From positions 71,373-132,879 of the forward strand of contig NZ_JAIQZN010000008.1 of the NCBI RefSeq assembly GCF_023333585.1: DNA of 61,507 nt, read 5' to 3'. Of this stretch, positions 28,343 to 36,273 are shown piece after piece. Source of the stretch: Argonema antarcticum A004/B2 (GTDB lineage Bacteria > Cyanobacteriota > Cyanobacteriia > Cyanobacteriales > Aerosakkonemataceae). Under the pieces are notes generated by a model. The model saw only the letters and a list, made by a program, of their open reading frames with translations, had not been told where the DNA came from and did no database searches. Position 1 is the stretch's first letter. Each line of letters starts with the position of its first letter. The position numbers were made by a program, and so were the translations under genes.

Positions 28343-29784
28343 TACGGCTGTTTCCTTTGCTCGCTTGTCTCTGAGAGAATACTCAATAGCACCGTCTCGC
28401 CATTTTTTAATGGTTTGCTACTTTTGACTGCGTAGCGTTCCCCTTGGTTCAATCCTGAGAGAATTTCTACTTTGCCATTCGCGCTAGAGCCCACCTGCAC
28501 CTGACGAGCCTCTACCTTAACTTCCTTCCCCTCTCCCTTCACGACAAACAGAGTGCTGAGTCCTGAGTCCTGAGTCCTGAGTGTTGAATCTGCCCTGCTC
28601 CCCTGCTCCCCTGCCCCTCCGCTCCTCTGCCCCCCCGCTCCCCTGCCCCCCCGCTCCCCCGCTCCCCCGCTCCCCTGCCCCCCCGCTCCCCCGCTCCCCC
28701 GCTCCCCCGCTCCCAACACGGCTGTTTGCGGTACGATTACTTTTGGTCTGCTAAGTTGGGAAAAACTTACCCGTGCCAGCAATCCGCTGCCTATCTTATC
28801 GTTGCTGTTGGGAATGGTAATTTCCACTGGCACTTGACGAGCGGTTGCATCAGCAGCGGGGGAAATGCGGCTGACTGCGCCTGAGAAAGTTTCGTTTGCA
28901 AAGGCATCTAGACGCACTTGCACCAATTGCCCAACTCTAATATTTGAGAGTTCTAGTTCTGAAACGGGAACCACCACTTTTACGCGGCTAAAATCTCCCA
29001 ATTTGAGGACTTCGCCTCCTGGTTGTACCAGATTTCCAGGTTCCGTCACCCGTTCCAAAACTACGCCTTTGATGGGTGAGATTACCCTGGCGTAAGACTG
29101 GCGCTCTTTTGCTTGAGCTATGATTGCTTGTTGGACGCGGACTCTGCCTTGGGCTGCTGCTACCGCTTGCTGTTCAGTACGAATTTGTTCTTCTGCTGCA
29201 CGCAGAACCTGTTCGCCGCTTTGGGCTGCTGTTTGTGCCAATTCTGCATCTTGTTTGGAGATGGCACCCTCCTGCTGGAGGTATTGCCTGCGTCTGGAGT
29301 TTGTCTTCGCCTGCTGAAGTTCTACTTTTGCTTGTTGGGCTCTTGCTCTGGCGTTGCTAACTTGAGTTTGGGCGCGTGCTACTTCCGATTCGCGTGCTGC
29401 TAGTTCGGCTTGGGCTTGCGTCACGGCTGTAAGTAACAATGAGTCATCGAGGATTGCGAGGATCTGACCCCGCGCTATGCGATCGCCGATATTTACAGCT
29501 AAGTTTAGCAGGCGTCCTTCTACCTGGGAGCGCAGGGAGATTTCCCGCACTGGTCTGGTGGTGCCGATGTATTGTGTAGGTTCCTGGAGAACTCCTGTGC
29601 GTGCTAGAGCTGCATCGACCGTCGTGGGTCGCTGTTGTGCCCTTTGTTGGCTCTGAGGTGGCCCAGATTGAGCTTCTGCTTCTACTTTGCCCGCTATGCC
29701 ACACCCGGTCAAAGCGATCGGCAAAAGCGTTCCCAAACAGAGCCAAGGAACGAGGTCAAAAGGCAAAAGAAAGAGATTTTTCAC
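28342..29784 (-). CDS. RND efflux periplasmic adaptor lipoprotein (HlyD/MFP family)
   Basis: The GTG at 29784 with AAGG upstream gives a 480-aa product with a lipoprotein signal peptide ending LTGC; longer in-frame starts reach 29874. A lipoyl/barrel-sandwich half (VEGRLLNLAVNIGDRIARGQ), a long alpha-helical hairpin coiled coil, a second lipoyl half (ARVISPIKGVVLERV) and a beta-barrel follow. A 45-residue Gly/Ser/Arg-rich insert, encoded by heptamer repeats at about 28590-28716, separates barrel and membrane-proximal domain. The adaptor bridges the pump to an outer-membrane channel. The signal-peptide DNA is a copy of a repeat also found at 37562-37617. Confidence 0.92.
   Translation of the reverse strand: MKNLFLLPFDLVPWLCLGTLLPIALTGCGIAGKVEAEAQSGPPQSQQRAQQRPTTVDAALARTGVLQEPTQYIGTTRPVREISLRSQVEGRLLNLAVNIGDRIARGQILAILDDSLLLTAVTQAQAELAARESEVARAQTQVSNARARAQQAKVELQQAKTNSRRRQYLQQEGAISKQDAELAQTAAQSGEQVLRAAEEQIRTEQQAVAAAQGRVRVQQAIIAQAKERQSYARVISPIKGVVLERVTEPGNLVQPGGEVLKLGDFSRVKVVVPVSELELSNIRVGQLVQVRLDAFANETFSGAVSRISPAADATARQVPVEITIPNSNDKIGSGLLARVSFSQLSRPKVIVPQTAVLGAGERGSGGAGGQGSGGAGERGGRGAGGQRSGGAGEQGSRADSTLRTQDSGLSTLFVVKGEGKEVKVEARQVQVGSSANGKVEILSGLNQGERYAVKSSKPLKNGETVLLSILSETSEQRKQP
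28590..28716. repeat. Heptamer/octamer short tandem repeats inside the adaptor gene
   Basis: Many 'cccccgct' and 'cccctgc' units in a row form a nearly pure C/T-rich track on the plus strand, preceded by 'ctgagtcctgagtcctgagt'. They are in frame with the RND adaptor and encode GAGERGSGGAGGQGSGG-like sequence. Slippage here would change linker length or break the frame. Confidence 0.85.
29720..29775 (-). repeat. 56-bp dispersed repeat encoding a signal peptide (copy 1)
   Basis: On the minus strand 'ctctttcttttgcctttt' runs into a 'gttcc..tggctc..gggaac' hairpin and 'ttttgcc'. By my alignment 47 of 56 positions match 37562-37617. It encodes LFLLPFDLVPWLCLGTLLP, the hydrophobic part of the adaptor signal peptide. 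Confidence 0.75.
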
Positions 29785-30168
29785 GTTAGCCTTTTTCCTT
29801 TCAACGTAAGAATGTGTAACGGGCTTTTTCGAGTACTTAGGTGTCATGCTTACAAACGTTATAAAGCTTGACATCTTAATAGCATAGACGCGAAACTAGC
29901 TTCTCTATGTATTCCTCAAGTAATGTTCGCCGCTAAGAGTGCAAGTATCGCACAGCTTGGGACTTGCATTTTTGTGCGATCGCTATGAGTTTTGATAGTG
30001 CGATCGAGCTTTTATTTCAGCCAGATCGCTGCATATCAATGATTATACATATTTACGATCGGCCAGCGGTTGTATATAATATCCGTAACCCGATCTGAAT
30101 TCAGCTGTATGTTAGCCGATCGACACAAATCTTCTACCTGTCCAAGCTGGAACTATGTCTCTCTTCAA

Positions 30169-31539
30169 TTACCTCATATAACGATTTTTGACATACTCTT
30201 TCATCACGGTATTCAAACTAAAAAATGTTGTTTTTCCCTCCTCTTTTACCTCGACTAATAACCGGATTACTAGAGAGCGTATGGCATTCACTAAATTCGA
30301 TACCGATAATTGCAATATCTTTAAAATATCCGGCAAAGCAACAGGTTCGCTTTCCTTCGCCAACTGAATCATTACTGCTAACTCTTGCTGTGTTAAACGC
30401 TGAAACTGTTGGTCTAATTGCGCTTGCAAAGATTCATCTAAGATTGGCGCATCGCATTGCAAAAAGTCAGAGACGCTACCGCCAAATAAGTCTTGAATCG
30501 TGCTGGCGGTCAATTCTAGCCACAGAGGATTACCTTGATAGGTATCAATCAAAGTTTCCCAAGCCTCTTCGTCTGATAATTTACGATCTTTCAGTATTTC
30601 TTTTGCTGCTAATCCTAAACTGCCTAAAACCAATGTTCGCACGTAGTTATTATTTACTTCTAATTTGGCAATTTCTCTCGGTTTCTCCCAACTATTGATA
30701 AACAAACAACTATTGTGATTGACTTCTGCAATTAGTTTGAAAAATAACTGATAATCTTCATATCCAGTTTTATATTGACCTGCGAGTTGTCCGCTGCAAA
30801 AAAGCATTTGCACGTCATCGATAATAATCAAACAGCGATATTGGCGTAAGTAGTTGAGGAGTTGGGATATTTGCGTTTCGATGTTTTGGGGGATGTCTGC
30901 TTGCTGGGGGAAGATTTGCAACAGATTGGTGAGAGTTGCATTGAGAGTTGGGGAAAAGCGGAGACTGCGATAGATTATGTAATCGAAATGGGTTTTTATT
31001 TGTTCTATTAGTCGTAATGAAAGTGTAGTTTTGCCGATTCCGCTAATTCCCAGAAGTGCGATGAGGCGAGTGCGATCGCATATTATCCAGTTTTCGAGGG
31101 TGGTGAGTTGGGAAGTGCGATCGTAAAATCTGAAGATTTCCGGTGCATCGCCTAAGTCGATGTGCGGTTGCGTTGAGGTTTCTTGAGGTTGTTGGGTAAC
31201 TTGTGGAGATTGAGGAGTTTGTGGACAGATGTTGACGTTATTAATTGTTAAATTATCATTACCTATAGTTGAAAAGTTATAAAATTTTGCTCTTTCTAAT
31301 ATATAGCGAACATTTGCTTTACTAACATTTTCTTCCAACACATCCGAAAGTATTTTCCATAATTCGCAAGCAACATCTCTAATATGACCCTCGCTTAAAT
31401 GGAAGTCTTCTGCAATTTGCGAGTATTTCTGACCTTGTATCGTACCCCGGAGTATAGCTTCTTCCAAATATTCTAAGTGTTTCCCTGTTTTAGCGAAAAC
31501 TAGCTCGTCAGCGAGTTTCAGGACTGCTTGAACGTCCAT
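30169..31539 (-). CDS. NB-ARC STAND ATPase with N-terminal winged-helix (vMAP-type) domain
   Basis: The 456-residue protein begins with an about 95-aa helical domain (LADELVFAKTGKHLEYLEEA, QKYSQIAEDFHLSEGHI), known from cyanobacterial STAND and vWA-MoxR-associated proteins. A beta-rich asparagine segment (GNDNLTINNVNI) and a Gln/Pro/Thr linker follow. The NB-ARC domain runs from about 145: Walker A LLGISGIGKTTLSLR, Walker B CLIIIDDVQ, and GNPLWLELTAS. A winged helix closes it at about 380-456. No WD40, TPR or effector repeat follows, so it is a short member. STAND proteins are switch ATPases in signalling or antiphage defence. Phased repeats lie directly upstream (31561-31630). Confidence 0.88.
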   Translation of the reverse strand: MDVQAVLKLADELVFAKTGKHLEYLEEAILRGTIQGQKYSQIAEDFHLSEGHIRDVACELWKILSDVLEENVSKANVRYILERAKFYNFSTIGNDNLTINNVNICPQTPQSPQVTQQPQETSTQPHIDLGDAPEIFRFYDRTSQLTTLENWIICDRTRLIALLGISGIGKTTLSLRLIEQIKTHFDYIIYRSLRFSPTLNATLTNLLQIFPQQADIPQNIETQISQLLNYLRQYRCLIIIDDVQMLFCSGQLAGQYKTGYEDYQLFFKLIAEVNHNSCLFINSWEKPREIAKLEVNNNYVRTLVLGSLGLAAKEILKDRKLSDEEAWETLIDTYQGNPLWLELTASTIQDLFGGSVSDFLQCDAPILDESLQAQLDQQFQRLTQQELAVMIQLAKESEPVALPDILKILQLSVSNLVNAIRSLVIRLLVEVKEEGKTTFFSLNTVMKEYVKNRYMR

Positions 31540-31560
31540 AAGTTACGGATTTGCTATGGT

Positions 31561-31630
31561 TTCCCGTATTTTACCCGATCTTTCCGACATTTTCCGATCT
31601 TGTCGGATGGTAAAGTCCCGACATTTCCGA
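31561..31630. promoter_or_regulatory. Phased 10-bp CCGA/TCGG repeats upstream of the NB-ARC gene
   Basis: Consecutive decamers ttcccgtatt, ttacccgatc, tttccgacat and tttccgatct run from 31561 to 31600, followed by an inverted copy (tgtcggatgg) and more copies (agtcccgaca, tttccgactg). On the coding strand the core is (G/A)TCGGAAA. The spacing is one helical turn, as for a cooperative regulator site. It occupies the divergent promoter region between the NB-ARC gene and the gene at 31692. Confidence 0.65.
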
Positions 31631-31691
31631 CTGTTGCCAAAATTACTATTTTCCTATAATTGACCGTAATAAACTTTGTCACCGATAAGGT

Positions 31692-32093
31692 ATGAGCATA
31701 TTAGAGCGCCTTCACCCCCTGCAATTTAACGAATTGCCAGACATTAATGATGTTCCATCAGTGTCTTCCGAAGATGAAGCTTGCCTGGAAGAAATTAAGG
31801 CAGTTTTAGAAAAGCACAATTGCACGTCCAAATTCGGCCTTGCTTTGCTACATAATCACTTCATGTTGGAAGACGATGAGGTTTTGATGGAGTATTGTGA
31901 TTTTCAAAACCGTTTGCTAATTTCTAAACCTATAAAGCATACTACTTTGTTGGGTAAACAGGCTATAGAAACATTGTGGCGTTTTGATACCCAAGTAGAT
32001 GATAATGCCAAAAAGTGGTGTGAAAAGTATTGTCCAAGGGATCAAAACAACAAACACCACGGATACAAAGATCATCTTCCAGGCGAAGATTAG
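31692..32093 (+). CDS. Hypothetical protein, 133 aa
   Basis: An acidic soluble protein without a family I can name. It starts MSILERLHPLQFNELPDIND, is helical in the middle, and has a Cys/His-rich tail (WCEKYCPRDQNNKHHGYKDH) that might bind a metal. No signal peptide or membrane segment. It is divergent from the NB-ARC gene, sharing the phased-repeat intergenic region, so joint regulation is possible. The leader 'ccgataaggt' gives a weak Shine-Dalgarno. Confidence 0.6.
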   Translation: MSILERLHPLQFNELPDINDVPSVSSEDEACLEEIKAVLEKHNCTSKFGLALLHNHFMLEDDEVLMEYCDFQNRLLISKPIKHTTLLGKQAIETLWRFDTQVDDNAKKWCEKYCPRDQNNKHHGYKDHLPGED

Positions 32094-32176
32094 TAATCAG
32101 ACTCGAAAGACCTGCTGATTACAGTTTAGTTAATACTGGGATTTAGTTTAATCATACAAAAACTAAGGGAGTAGTT

Positions 32177-32359
32177 ATGGCTAAAAAGCAGATGGGTGAA
32201 GTTAAAACGCCAACAGGTTCTGCATACCCTTATTATTGGGACGAGGATACCGGCGAAGTAACTGTTGGCAATGAACCTGCTGGTACAGCCTCTTCCGCTG
32301 ATGAAGCTTGGCGTAAAGCAAATTTCTACGCAACTACGAGTCAGAAATGGAAGAATTGA
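32177..32359 (+). CDS. Small hypothetical protein, 60 aa
   Basis: A clear ribosome site (aagggag) precedes the ATG. The product MAKKQMGEVKTPTGSAYPYY continues with DEDTGEVTVGN and a Trp-rich end (WRKANFYATTSQKWKN). It looks like a folded beta mini-protein, not chance coding. No known family recognised. It lies in the same direction as the genes on both sides. Confidence 0.6.
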   Translation: MAKKQMGEVKTPTGSAYPYYWDEDTGEVTVGNEPAGTASSADEAWRKANFYATTSQKWKN

Positions 32360-32504
32360 TTTAAAAAAGTTGCGATTGTTCGCTCGAATCTACTATGCGG
32401 TAGTGGAAAGAATGGGAGAGGTTAAGAGAGCGCGATCGCTTTAGATCAATCTCTTAGTACATCTGTATATATATGAATCAAATGTTTGAGGAAGCGAGGG
32501 ATTA

Positions 32505-33212
32505 ATGATGGTACTTTTTATAGTGTTTATATTGATTGTAATAGGGGCTGTCATTACTTATTTTGTAATGTCTAACAACTTAAGCTTAATCGATTTAATC
32601 GATCTCTTAAGTGACAGCCTGAAAGAAAGTTCGAGTAATACTGGTAATCAAAACAAATATATTGAAGTTGATGAAAATCAACTGAATGATGATTTAAGTT
32701 CAGCAATAGGAATAGATTATCGGAAACTGCGTAATTTGCTAGCTGGTGGAAATTTTAATTCAGCTAATCAAGAAACTAAATCTATTATGCTAGAGTTCTT
32801 TTTTGGTGGTACATATATTGATTCTTCTCAGAACTATGAAAGTAGGATCAATAATATTGCGTGTACAGATATTCGTACCCTAGATGAGCTATGGTTGAAA
32901 TACAGCAGTGGTCGTTTTGGGTTTAGCGTGCAACATGAAATTTATCTTGAAACTTGGAGGAAATGTCGCAGTGATACGATAGAATTTGCTAAATGTGAAA
33001 GAATTGAGATGAATGAGAATAAAGCTGATGTAGAAGCTACTATTAAGGCTTCGACACCTTTTTATGAAAAGGTAAGATGGAGGACAAATGATTCGCTAAA
33101 TTATAGTATTTCAGCCCCCAGAGGTCATTTACCATACATATTTGGAACTTCTGGAGGTCAGCACGGGATTATGCTTTCATTTTTTATGCGAGTCAGAAGA
33201 TGTCTTGAGTAG
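32505..33212 (+). CDS. Membrane-anchored GUN4-domain protein
   Basis: The 235-residue protein has an N-terminal transmembrane helix (VLFIVFILIVIGAVITYFVM) and then a GUN4 core from about 75: DYRKLRNLLAGGNFNSANQE, TDIRTLDELWLKYSSGRFGF and the C-terminal APRGHLPYIF. GUN4 proteins bind Mg-porphyrins and stimulate Mg-chelatase; stand-alone domains fused to other modules are common in cyanobacteria and need not act in chlorophyll synthesis. The extreme C-terminus is atypical and may be shifted. Confidence 0.8.
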   Translation: MMVLFIVFILIVIGAVITYFVMSNNLSLIDLIDLLSDSLKESSSNTGNQNKYIEVDENQLNDDLSSAIGIDYRKLRNLLAGGNFNSANQETKSIMLEFFFGGTYIDSSQNYESRINNIACTDIRTLDELWLKYSSGRFGFSVQHEIYLETWRKCRSDTIEFAKCERIEMNENKADVEATIKASTPFYEKVRWRTNDSLNYSISAPRGHLPYIFGTSGGQHGIMLSFFMRVRRCLE

Positions 33213-33261
33213 AGCTATGTTCTTGAATTTGAAATCGTTCAGATTAAAGAAAAGGAAAATG

Positions 33262-33418
33262 AGCTCGCACTCCCATCTTCCCTGCAAATGCGATCGCACT
33301 TCTATCTTTCCCCAAATGCGATCGCACTTTCATCTTTGCCCAAAATGCGTTGGCGTAGCCTGCCTAACGGCATTCGCACCCCCATCTTTTGCAGAATGCG
33401 ATCGCACCAATAACTAAG
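33262..33418. repeat. HIP1-containing tandem repeats (~37-bp unit), array 1
   Basis: The motif 'atgcgatcgcact..atcttt.cccaaa' is repeated four to five times. In one unit the HIP1 core is interrupted by 'ttggcgtagcctgcctaacggcat' between TGCG and CGCA. Related arrays occur at 34325, 35088 and 35538. It fills the 255-bp spacer; no gene seen. Confidence 0.8.
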
Positions 33419-33467
33419 CAAAAGTATGTTAAAATCTAGGCAGTATTAAGTCACAAGATTTAACTCC

Positions 33468-33785
33468 ATGACTCAATCAGTGCCAAAAAAAAGCCCACCT
33501 CGCGGCAGAATATTCCCAGAACGCACCTTATCGCCCGAAGCACTAGCTCGACGCAAAGCTGAACGCGAAGTATTTCACAAGCGTTGTCGGGCAATTTTTG
33601 AGCAAGTCCGCCCCGATCTAATCACAGAACACTATGGCTGGTATATTGCAATTGAGCCTGACAGCGGCGATTATTTCATTGACAAAGATCAAGAAGTAGC
33701 TAGTCAAAAAGCACGTCATAAACACCCTGACGCTGTACACTGTATGTTTTGCTTAAATGAAAGTGGAGCTACTGGCAAAATATGA
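33468..33785 (+). CDS. Conserved small protein paired with a retropepsin-like gene
   Basis: The 105-residue soluble protein has a basic N-terminus (SPEALARRKAEREVFHKRCR) and the block HYGWYIAIEPDSGDYFIDKD. It is familiar as the upstream partner of clan AA aspartyl-protease-like genes in cyanobacteria. Its stop overlaps the ATG of the protease gene (ATGA). The function is unknown; a toxin-antitoxin-like or regulatory pairing is conjecture. This member looks full length although its partner is broken. Confidence 0.7.
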   Translation: MTQSVPKKSPPRGRIFPERTLSPEALARRKAEREVFHKRCRAIFEQVRPDLITEHYGWYIAIEPDSGDYFIDKDQEVASQKARHKHPDAVHCMFCLNESGATGKI

Positions 33786-33982
33786 TTCAGGGTACTTTTG
33801 GAAGCAGGGGTGAACTGTTTTTTGAAATTGATTTGATTGCTGCTGATGGCTTAAATCTAACTGTGGAGGCAATGCTAGATACTGGATTTACAGAATTTAT
33901 AGCAATTAATAAACAAGATTTAGATGCTCTTGATTGGCAATTCATCCGGCAAAATGAAATGATAACAGCACGAGGATTCTGA
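33782..33982 (+). pseudogene. Truncated clan AA (retropepsin-like) aspartyl protease
   Basis: The first 60 residues (GELFFEIDLIAADGLNLTVE, MLDTGFTEFIAI) match the N-terminal half of a single-domain aspartyl protease with its DTGF active-site motif. Full-length relatives are about 120-130 aa. Here the frame ends right after TARGF at the junction with the inverted gene at 33980-34233, losing the flap and the C-terminal strands. Confidence 0.75.
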
Positions 33983-34233
33983 GACATTTGGGCAGTAGAA
34001 GAGATTCCAGCAACTTCATTCTCCCATTGCTTCGCAAGGGCATAAAACTTATCTACTATCTCAAGATCGAGTTCGGCATTTTTGGTTGTATGTGGGGTGG
34101 AAGTTTCTCGCTGTGCAAGCAAGTTTTCCAGGCTGATTAAGAGCAACTCTTCTATCGATACGTTTAGGTCAGCGGCGACTTTTTGTAACTTCACCAGACG
34201 CTCATCTGAAATGGCAATTGTGATAGTATTCAT
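33787..34233 (-). pseudogene. Ribbon-helix-helix antitoxin-like gene, 3' end replaced
   Basis: The first 85 codons look real. MNTITIAISDERLVKLQKVA is an RHH-type DNA-binding segment, and YALAKQWENEVAGISSTAQM is the beginning of a familiar cyanobacterial domain that normally continues HPAYQ.IIGMG. After SQNPRA the frame runs antisense through the truncated protease gene, so the native C-terminus is lost at about 33980. The extant frame stops at 33787. Confidence 0.6.
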
Positions 34234-34324
34234 TCGGTTTACAAACAAATATTATTGATTTTTATAGTAGCATATAAATTATTCTTTTGTGTCTTGTCTG
34301 TCCGCAGCTACAGTGTTTAGAACA

Positions 34325-34388
34325 ATGCGATCGCACTCCCATCTTCCCCAAACTGCGTTGGCGTAACGTGCCTTCTGCATATCGCACT
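34325..34388. repeat. HIP1-containing repeat, array 2
   Basis: This has 'atgcgatcgcactcccatct' then 'tccccaaa' and a unit with the HIP1 core replaced by 'ttggcgtaacgtgccttctgcat'. Same family as 33262-33418. Confidence 0.75.
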
Positions 34389-34415
34389 CTTAACTAAACA
34401 GCTAAAAACAAATGA

Positions 34416-34703
34416 TTATCCTTCCTGTTTAATTTCCCCTTTAAGTGAGGTTAAAGACCCTGCTGTGTTCTGGAATAATCCAGATTTTTTGACGTACATT
34501 TCTTTAGCCGATGTGTCAAACATTTGCCGCAATAATGCCTTAGCTTCTGACCGTTCCTCATCCGTCAAATAATCCTGACCCCTTACCCCTGGATGATAAC
34601 CTTTGGCATTACCTACAGCATTAATATAACGCTGCTTGCCTAGATTAAAAATTTCTGTATATCTCTGATACTGTTGCTTTTGTTGTTCAGTTTGCTCTCT
34701 CAT
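34416..34703 (-). CDS. Hypothetical protein, 95 aa
   Basis: The start at 34703 has GGAGG eight bases upstream, and its ATG overlaps the stop of the preceding gene (ATGA), so the two are translationally coupled. The product starts MREQTEQQKQQYQRYTEIFN. It has a helical Gln-rich N-terminus, then GYHPGVRGQDYLTDEERSEA and a basic C-terminus. No family assigned. Confidence 0.6.
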   Translation of the reverse strand: MREQTEQQKQQYQRYTEIFNLGKQRYINAVGNAKGYHPGVRGQDYLTDEERSEAKALLRQMFDTSAKEMYVKKSGLFQNTAGSLTSLKGEIKQEG

Positions 34704-34888
34704 TCTGTTTGCCTCCAATTAGTCGGAACTATAGACCCATCTTGTAAAATAATTGCGTAAGGTAAAACAGGACTAGGCGTTTGAATATACCAATCTCCCG
34801 TATCTTCATCATAAAAATTTGACCCCAGTAAGTCAAGAGTATCCAAAGCATTGATAATGAGGTACTGCTCCTCTGTAGGTTCTATCAT
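34700..34888 (-). CDS. Hypothetical protein, 62 aa
   Basis: A small acidic protein, MIEPTEEQYLIINALDTLDL, with DEDTGDWYIQTP and a C-terminus TNWRQTE. I use the ATG at 34888 because AGGG lies six bases upstream. It is the first gene of a two-gene unit with 34416-34703. No family recognised. The following 34889-35189 gap contains only the repeats described separately. Confidence 0.55.
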   Translation of the reverse strand: MIEPTEEQYLIINALDTLDLLGSNFYDEDTGDWYIQTPSPVLPYAIILQDGSIVPTNWRQTE

Positions 34889-35087
34889 TAACATCCCTAT
34901 AAATTTACTTTAACAATTTTACAGTAAATAAGGTAAAATTCGTTAATGAAGTGTAAGGCATCATCTTGGTTTACCGCTTCTGCAACATATAGCTAGGGAC
35001 TAGAGTCAGAAGGGTTTAGAATCCGCCAACGTTTCAGGAATTCACAATGTCCTAACCGCCAAGGCGGTTGCTATAATAACAGAAGCG

Positions 35088-35176
35088 ATCGCACTCCCAT
35101 CTTGCCCCAACTGCGTAGGCTACGCCTACCGTAGGCATTCGCACTTCCATCTGACCCCCAAAATGCGATCGCCCTA
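35088..35176. repeat. HIP1-containing repeat, array 3
   Basis: This has 'gcgatcgcactcccatcttg' and 'aaaatgcgatcgccct', with one core expanded to 'taggctacgcctaccgtaggcat' between TGCG and CGCA. The expansion contains a palindrome (taggctacgccta). Confidence 0.75.
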
Positions 35177-35189
35177 CTTTCTTATTTAG

Positions 35190-35471
35190 TTAAGCCGTTG
35201 GATTATCCCCCTGATTACGCTGATTTATCAAAATGTCAAGTATCCGACGATTCTCAGTTTGGAGTCCGCGAATCTCTTCTTGTTGTTGGACAATAATTGT
35301 TTGTTGTTGTGCCATATTTGCTTGCTGTTGATCCATCCTTTGAAATAACTGCTCTCGCTCTTCTCTTGCCTCTGCTGCCACATTAGCTAGAGCTTGAATG
35401 ACGCGAGCATTACTGTCTACCATGTTAGCTAAGCGGTCTAGTCTATCATCATCCCAACGCTCTGTAGTCAT
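35190..35471 (-). CDS. Coiled-coil hypothetical protein, 93 aa
   Basis: MTTERWDDDRLDRLANMVDS is followed by a continuous heptad-rich helix (about 20-85) with Gln-rich MDQQQANMAQQQTIIVQQQ and an Asn/Gln tail. Such short coiled-coil genes are common in cyanobacteria beside Uma2 or mobile regions. Oligomerisation is likely. Function unknown. Confidence 0.6.
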   Translation of the reverse strand: MTTERWDDDRLDRLANMVDSNARVIQALANVAAEAREEREQLFQRMDQQQANMAQQQTIIVQQQEEIRGLQTENRRILDILINQRNQGDNPTA

Positions 35472-35537
35472 AGATTTTTATCCTTTACTTTGCTTTTCAG
35501 AATAACTTCAATTTTAGTTCCTTTGCGTACATCCCGC

Positions 35538-35620
35538 GATCGCTTTTATCTGACCCAAAATGCTTTGGCATAGCCCGCTGTAGGCATTCACACCCTCATC
35601 TTTGCCAGAATGCGTCGGGT
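35538..35620. repeat. HIP1-type repeat, degenerate array 4
   Basis: The units 'atctgacccaaaatgc' and 'catctttgccagaatgcg' recur, with the HIP1 core altered to 'tttggcatagcccgctgtaggcat'. It lies in a 367-bp gap (35472-35838) that otherwise holds only a 'tggtctgtagagcgaagcat' hairpin closed by AGACC. Confidence 0.65.
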
Positions 35621-35838
35621 ATCAAATCCGACTCAATACGGCTAGGATAAGCGTATTTGTGGTCTGTAGAGCGAAGCATAGACCGCAAAATCTTCACAAC
35701 TTAGACATAACTTAGACACGAAATAGTCATAAGTAGTCTCTAAACTACGCTCATAAATGCAAAAGAAAGAGAGTTCTCCTCTCATTTCTAGCAAAAAGGT
35801 AGTTCATTTGTTCGGCTTTTTGTAAGGAGATTTTAATT

Positions 35839-36201
35839 ATGGTTCCTAAAATTTTTAAGTCCAATCCTTTAGCACTTGGAGTTCTCGCTGCTATTTCCAT
35901 AACGCCGCTACTGATTGGGGGTACTCCTGCTTTCGCGGCTAAAATGGATCGCGCTCAATTAAAGACTGCTAAAGTCAGCCACGCTTCGCGCAGCAATGCA
36001 AATACGATACTTAGATTGGGTAGCCAAGGAGAAAGCGTTCGCCAACTGCAAGCTGCTTTAAAGAAAGACGGTTTCTACAAAGGGTCGATAAATGGTATGT
36101 TCGATCGCCAGACTCGTTCTGCTGTTATGGTGTTCCAGCGCTCGCACCACATCAAGGCAGATGGGGTTGTTGGAGCTAAAACCAGATCTGCTATAAGCTA
36201 G
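35839..36201 (+). CDS. Exported peptidoglycan-binding-domain protein
   Basis: The 120-residue protein has a Sec signal peptide with cleavage after AFA (about residue 34). One PG_binding_1 domain occupies about 57-120 (LRLGSQGESVRQLQAALKKD, FDRQTRSAVMVFQRSHHIKA, GVVGAKTRSAI). It should bind cell-wall glycan in the periplasm. No catalytic domain is attached. A strong AAGGAGA lies upstream of the ATG. Confidence 0.9.
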   Translation: MVPKIFKSNPLALGVLAAISITPLLIGGTPAFAAKMDRAQLKTAKVSHASRSNANTILRLGSQGESVRQLQAALKKDGFYKGSINGMFDRQTRSAVMVFQRSHHIKADGVVGAKTRSAIS

Positions 36202-36273
36202 GGGCGATCGCGCAACCAATACAGAATAGAAATGCGATCGTAATCGTGTGGGCAAATGCCCACCCTACAGTCG

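Noticed and set aside
28865-29403. Plus-strand frames rich in Cys/Leu/Ala opposite the RND adaptor helical hairpin
   Set aside because: Antisense of Gln/Ala/Glu-rich coiled-coil codons; no start signal or homology.
30225-30698. Plus-strand 157-codon frame opposite the NB-ARC gene
   Set aside because: The minus-strand NB-ARC protein has clear Walker motifs throughout this stretch; the plus frame has no domain or ribosome site.
33262-33418. CRISPR-like array
   Set aside because: Units are irregular, spacers are not unique, and the repeats are dispersed HIP1-based sequences; no cas genes are nearby.
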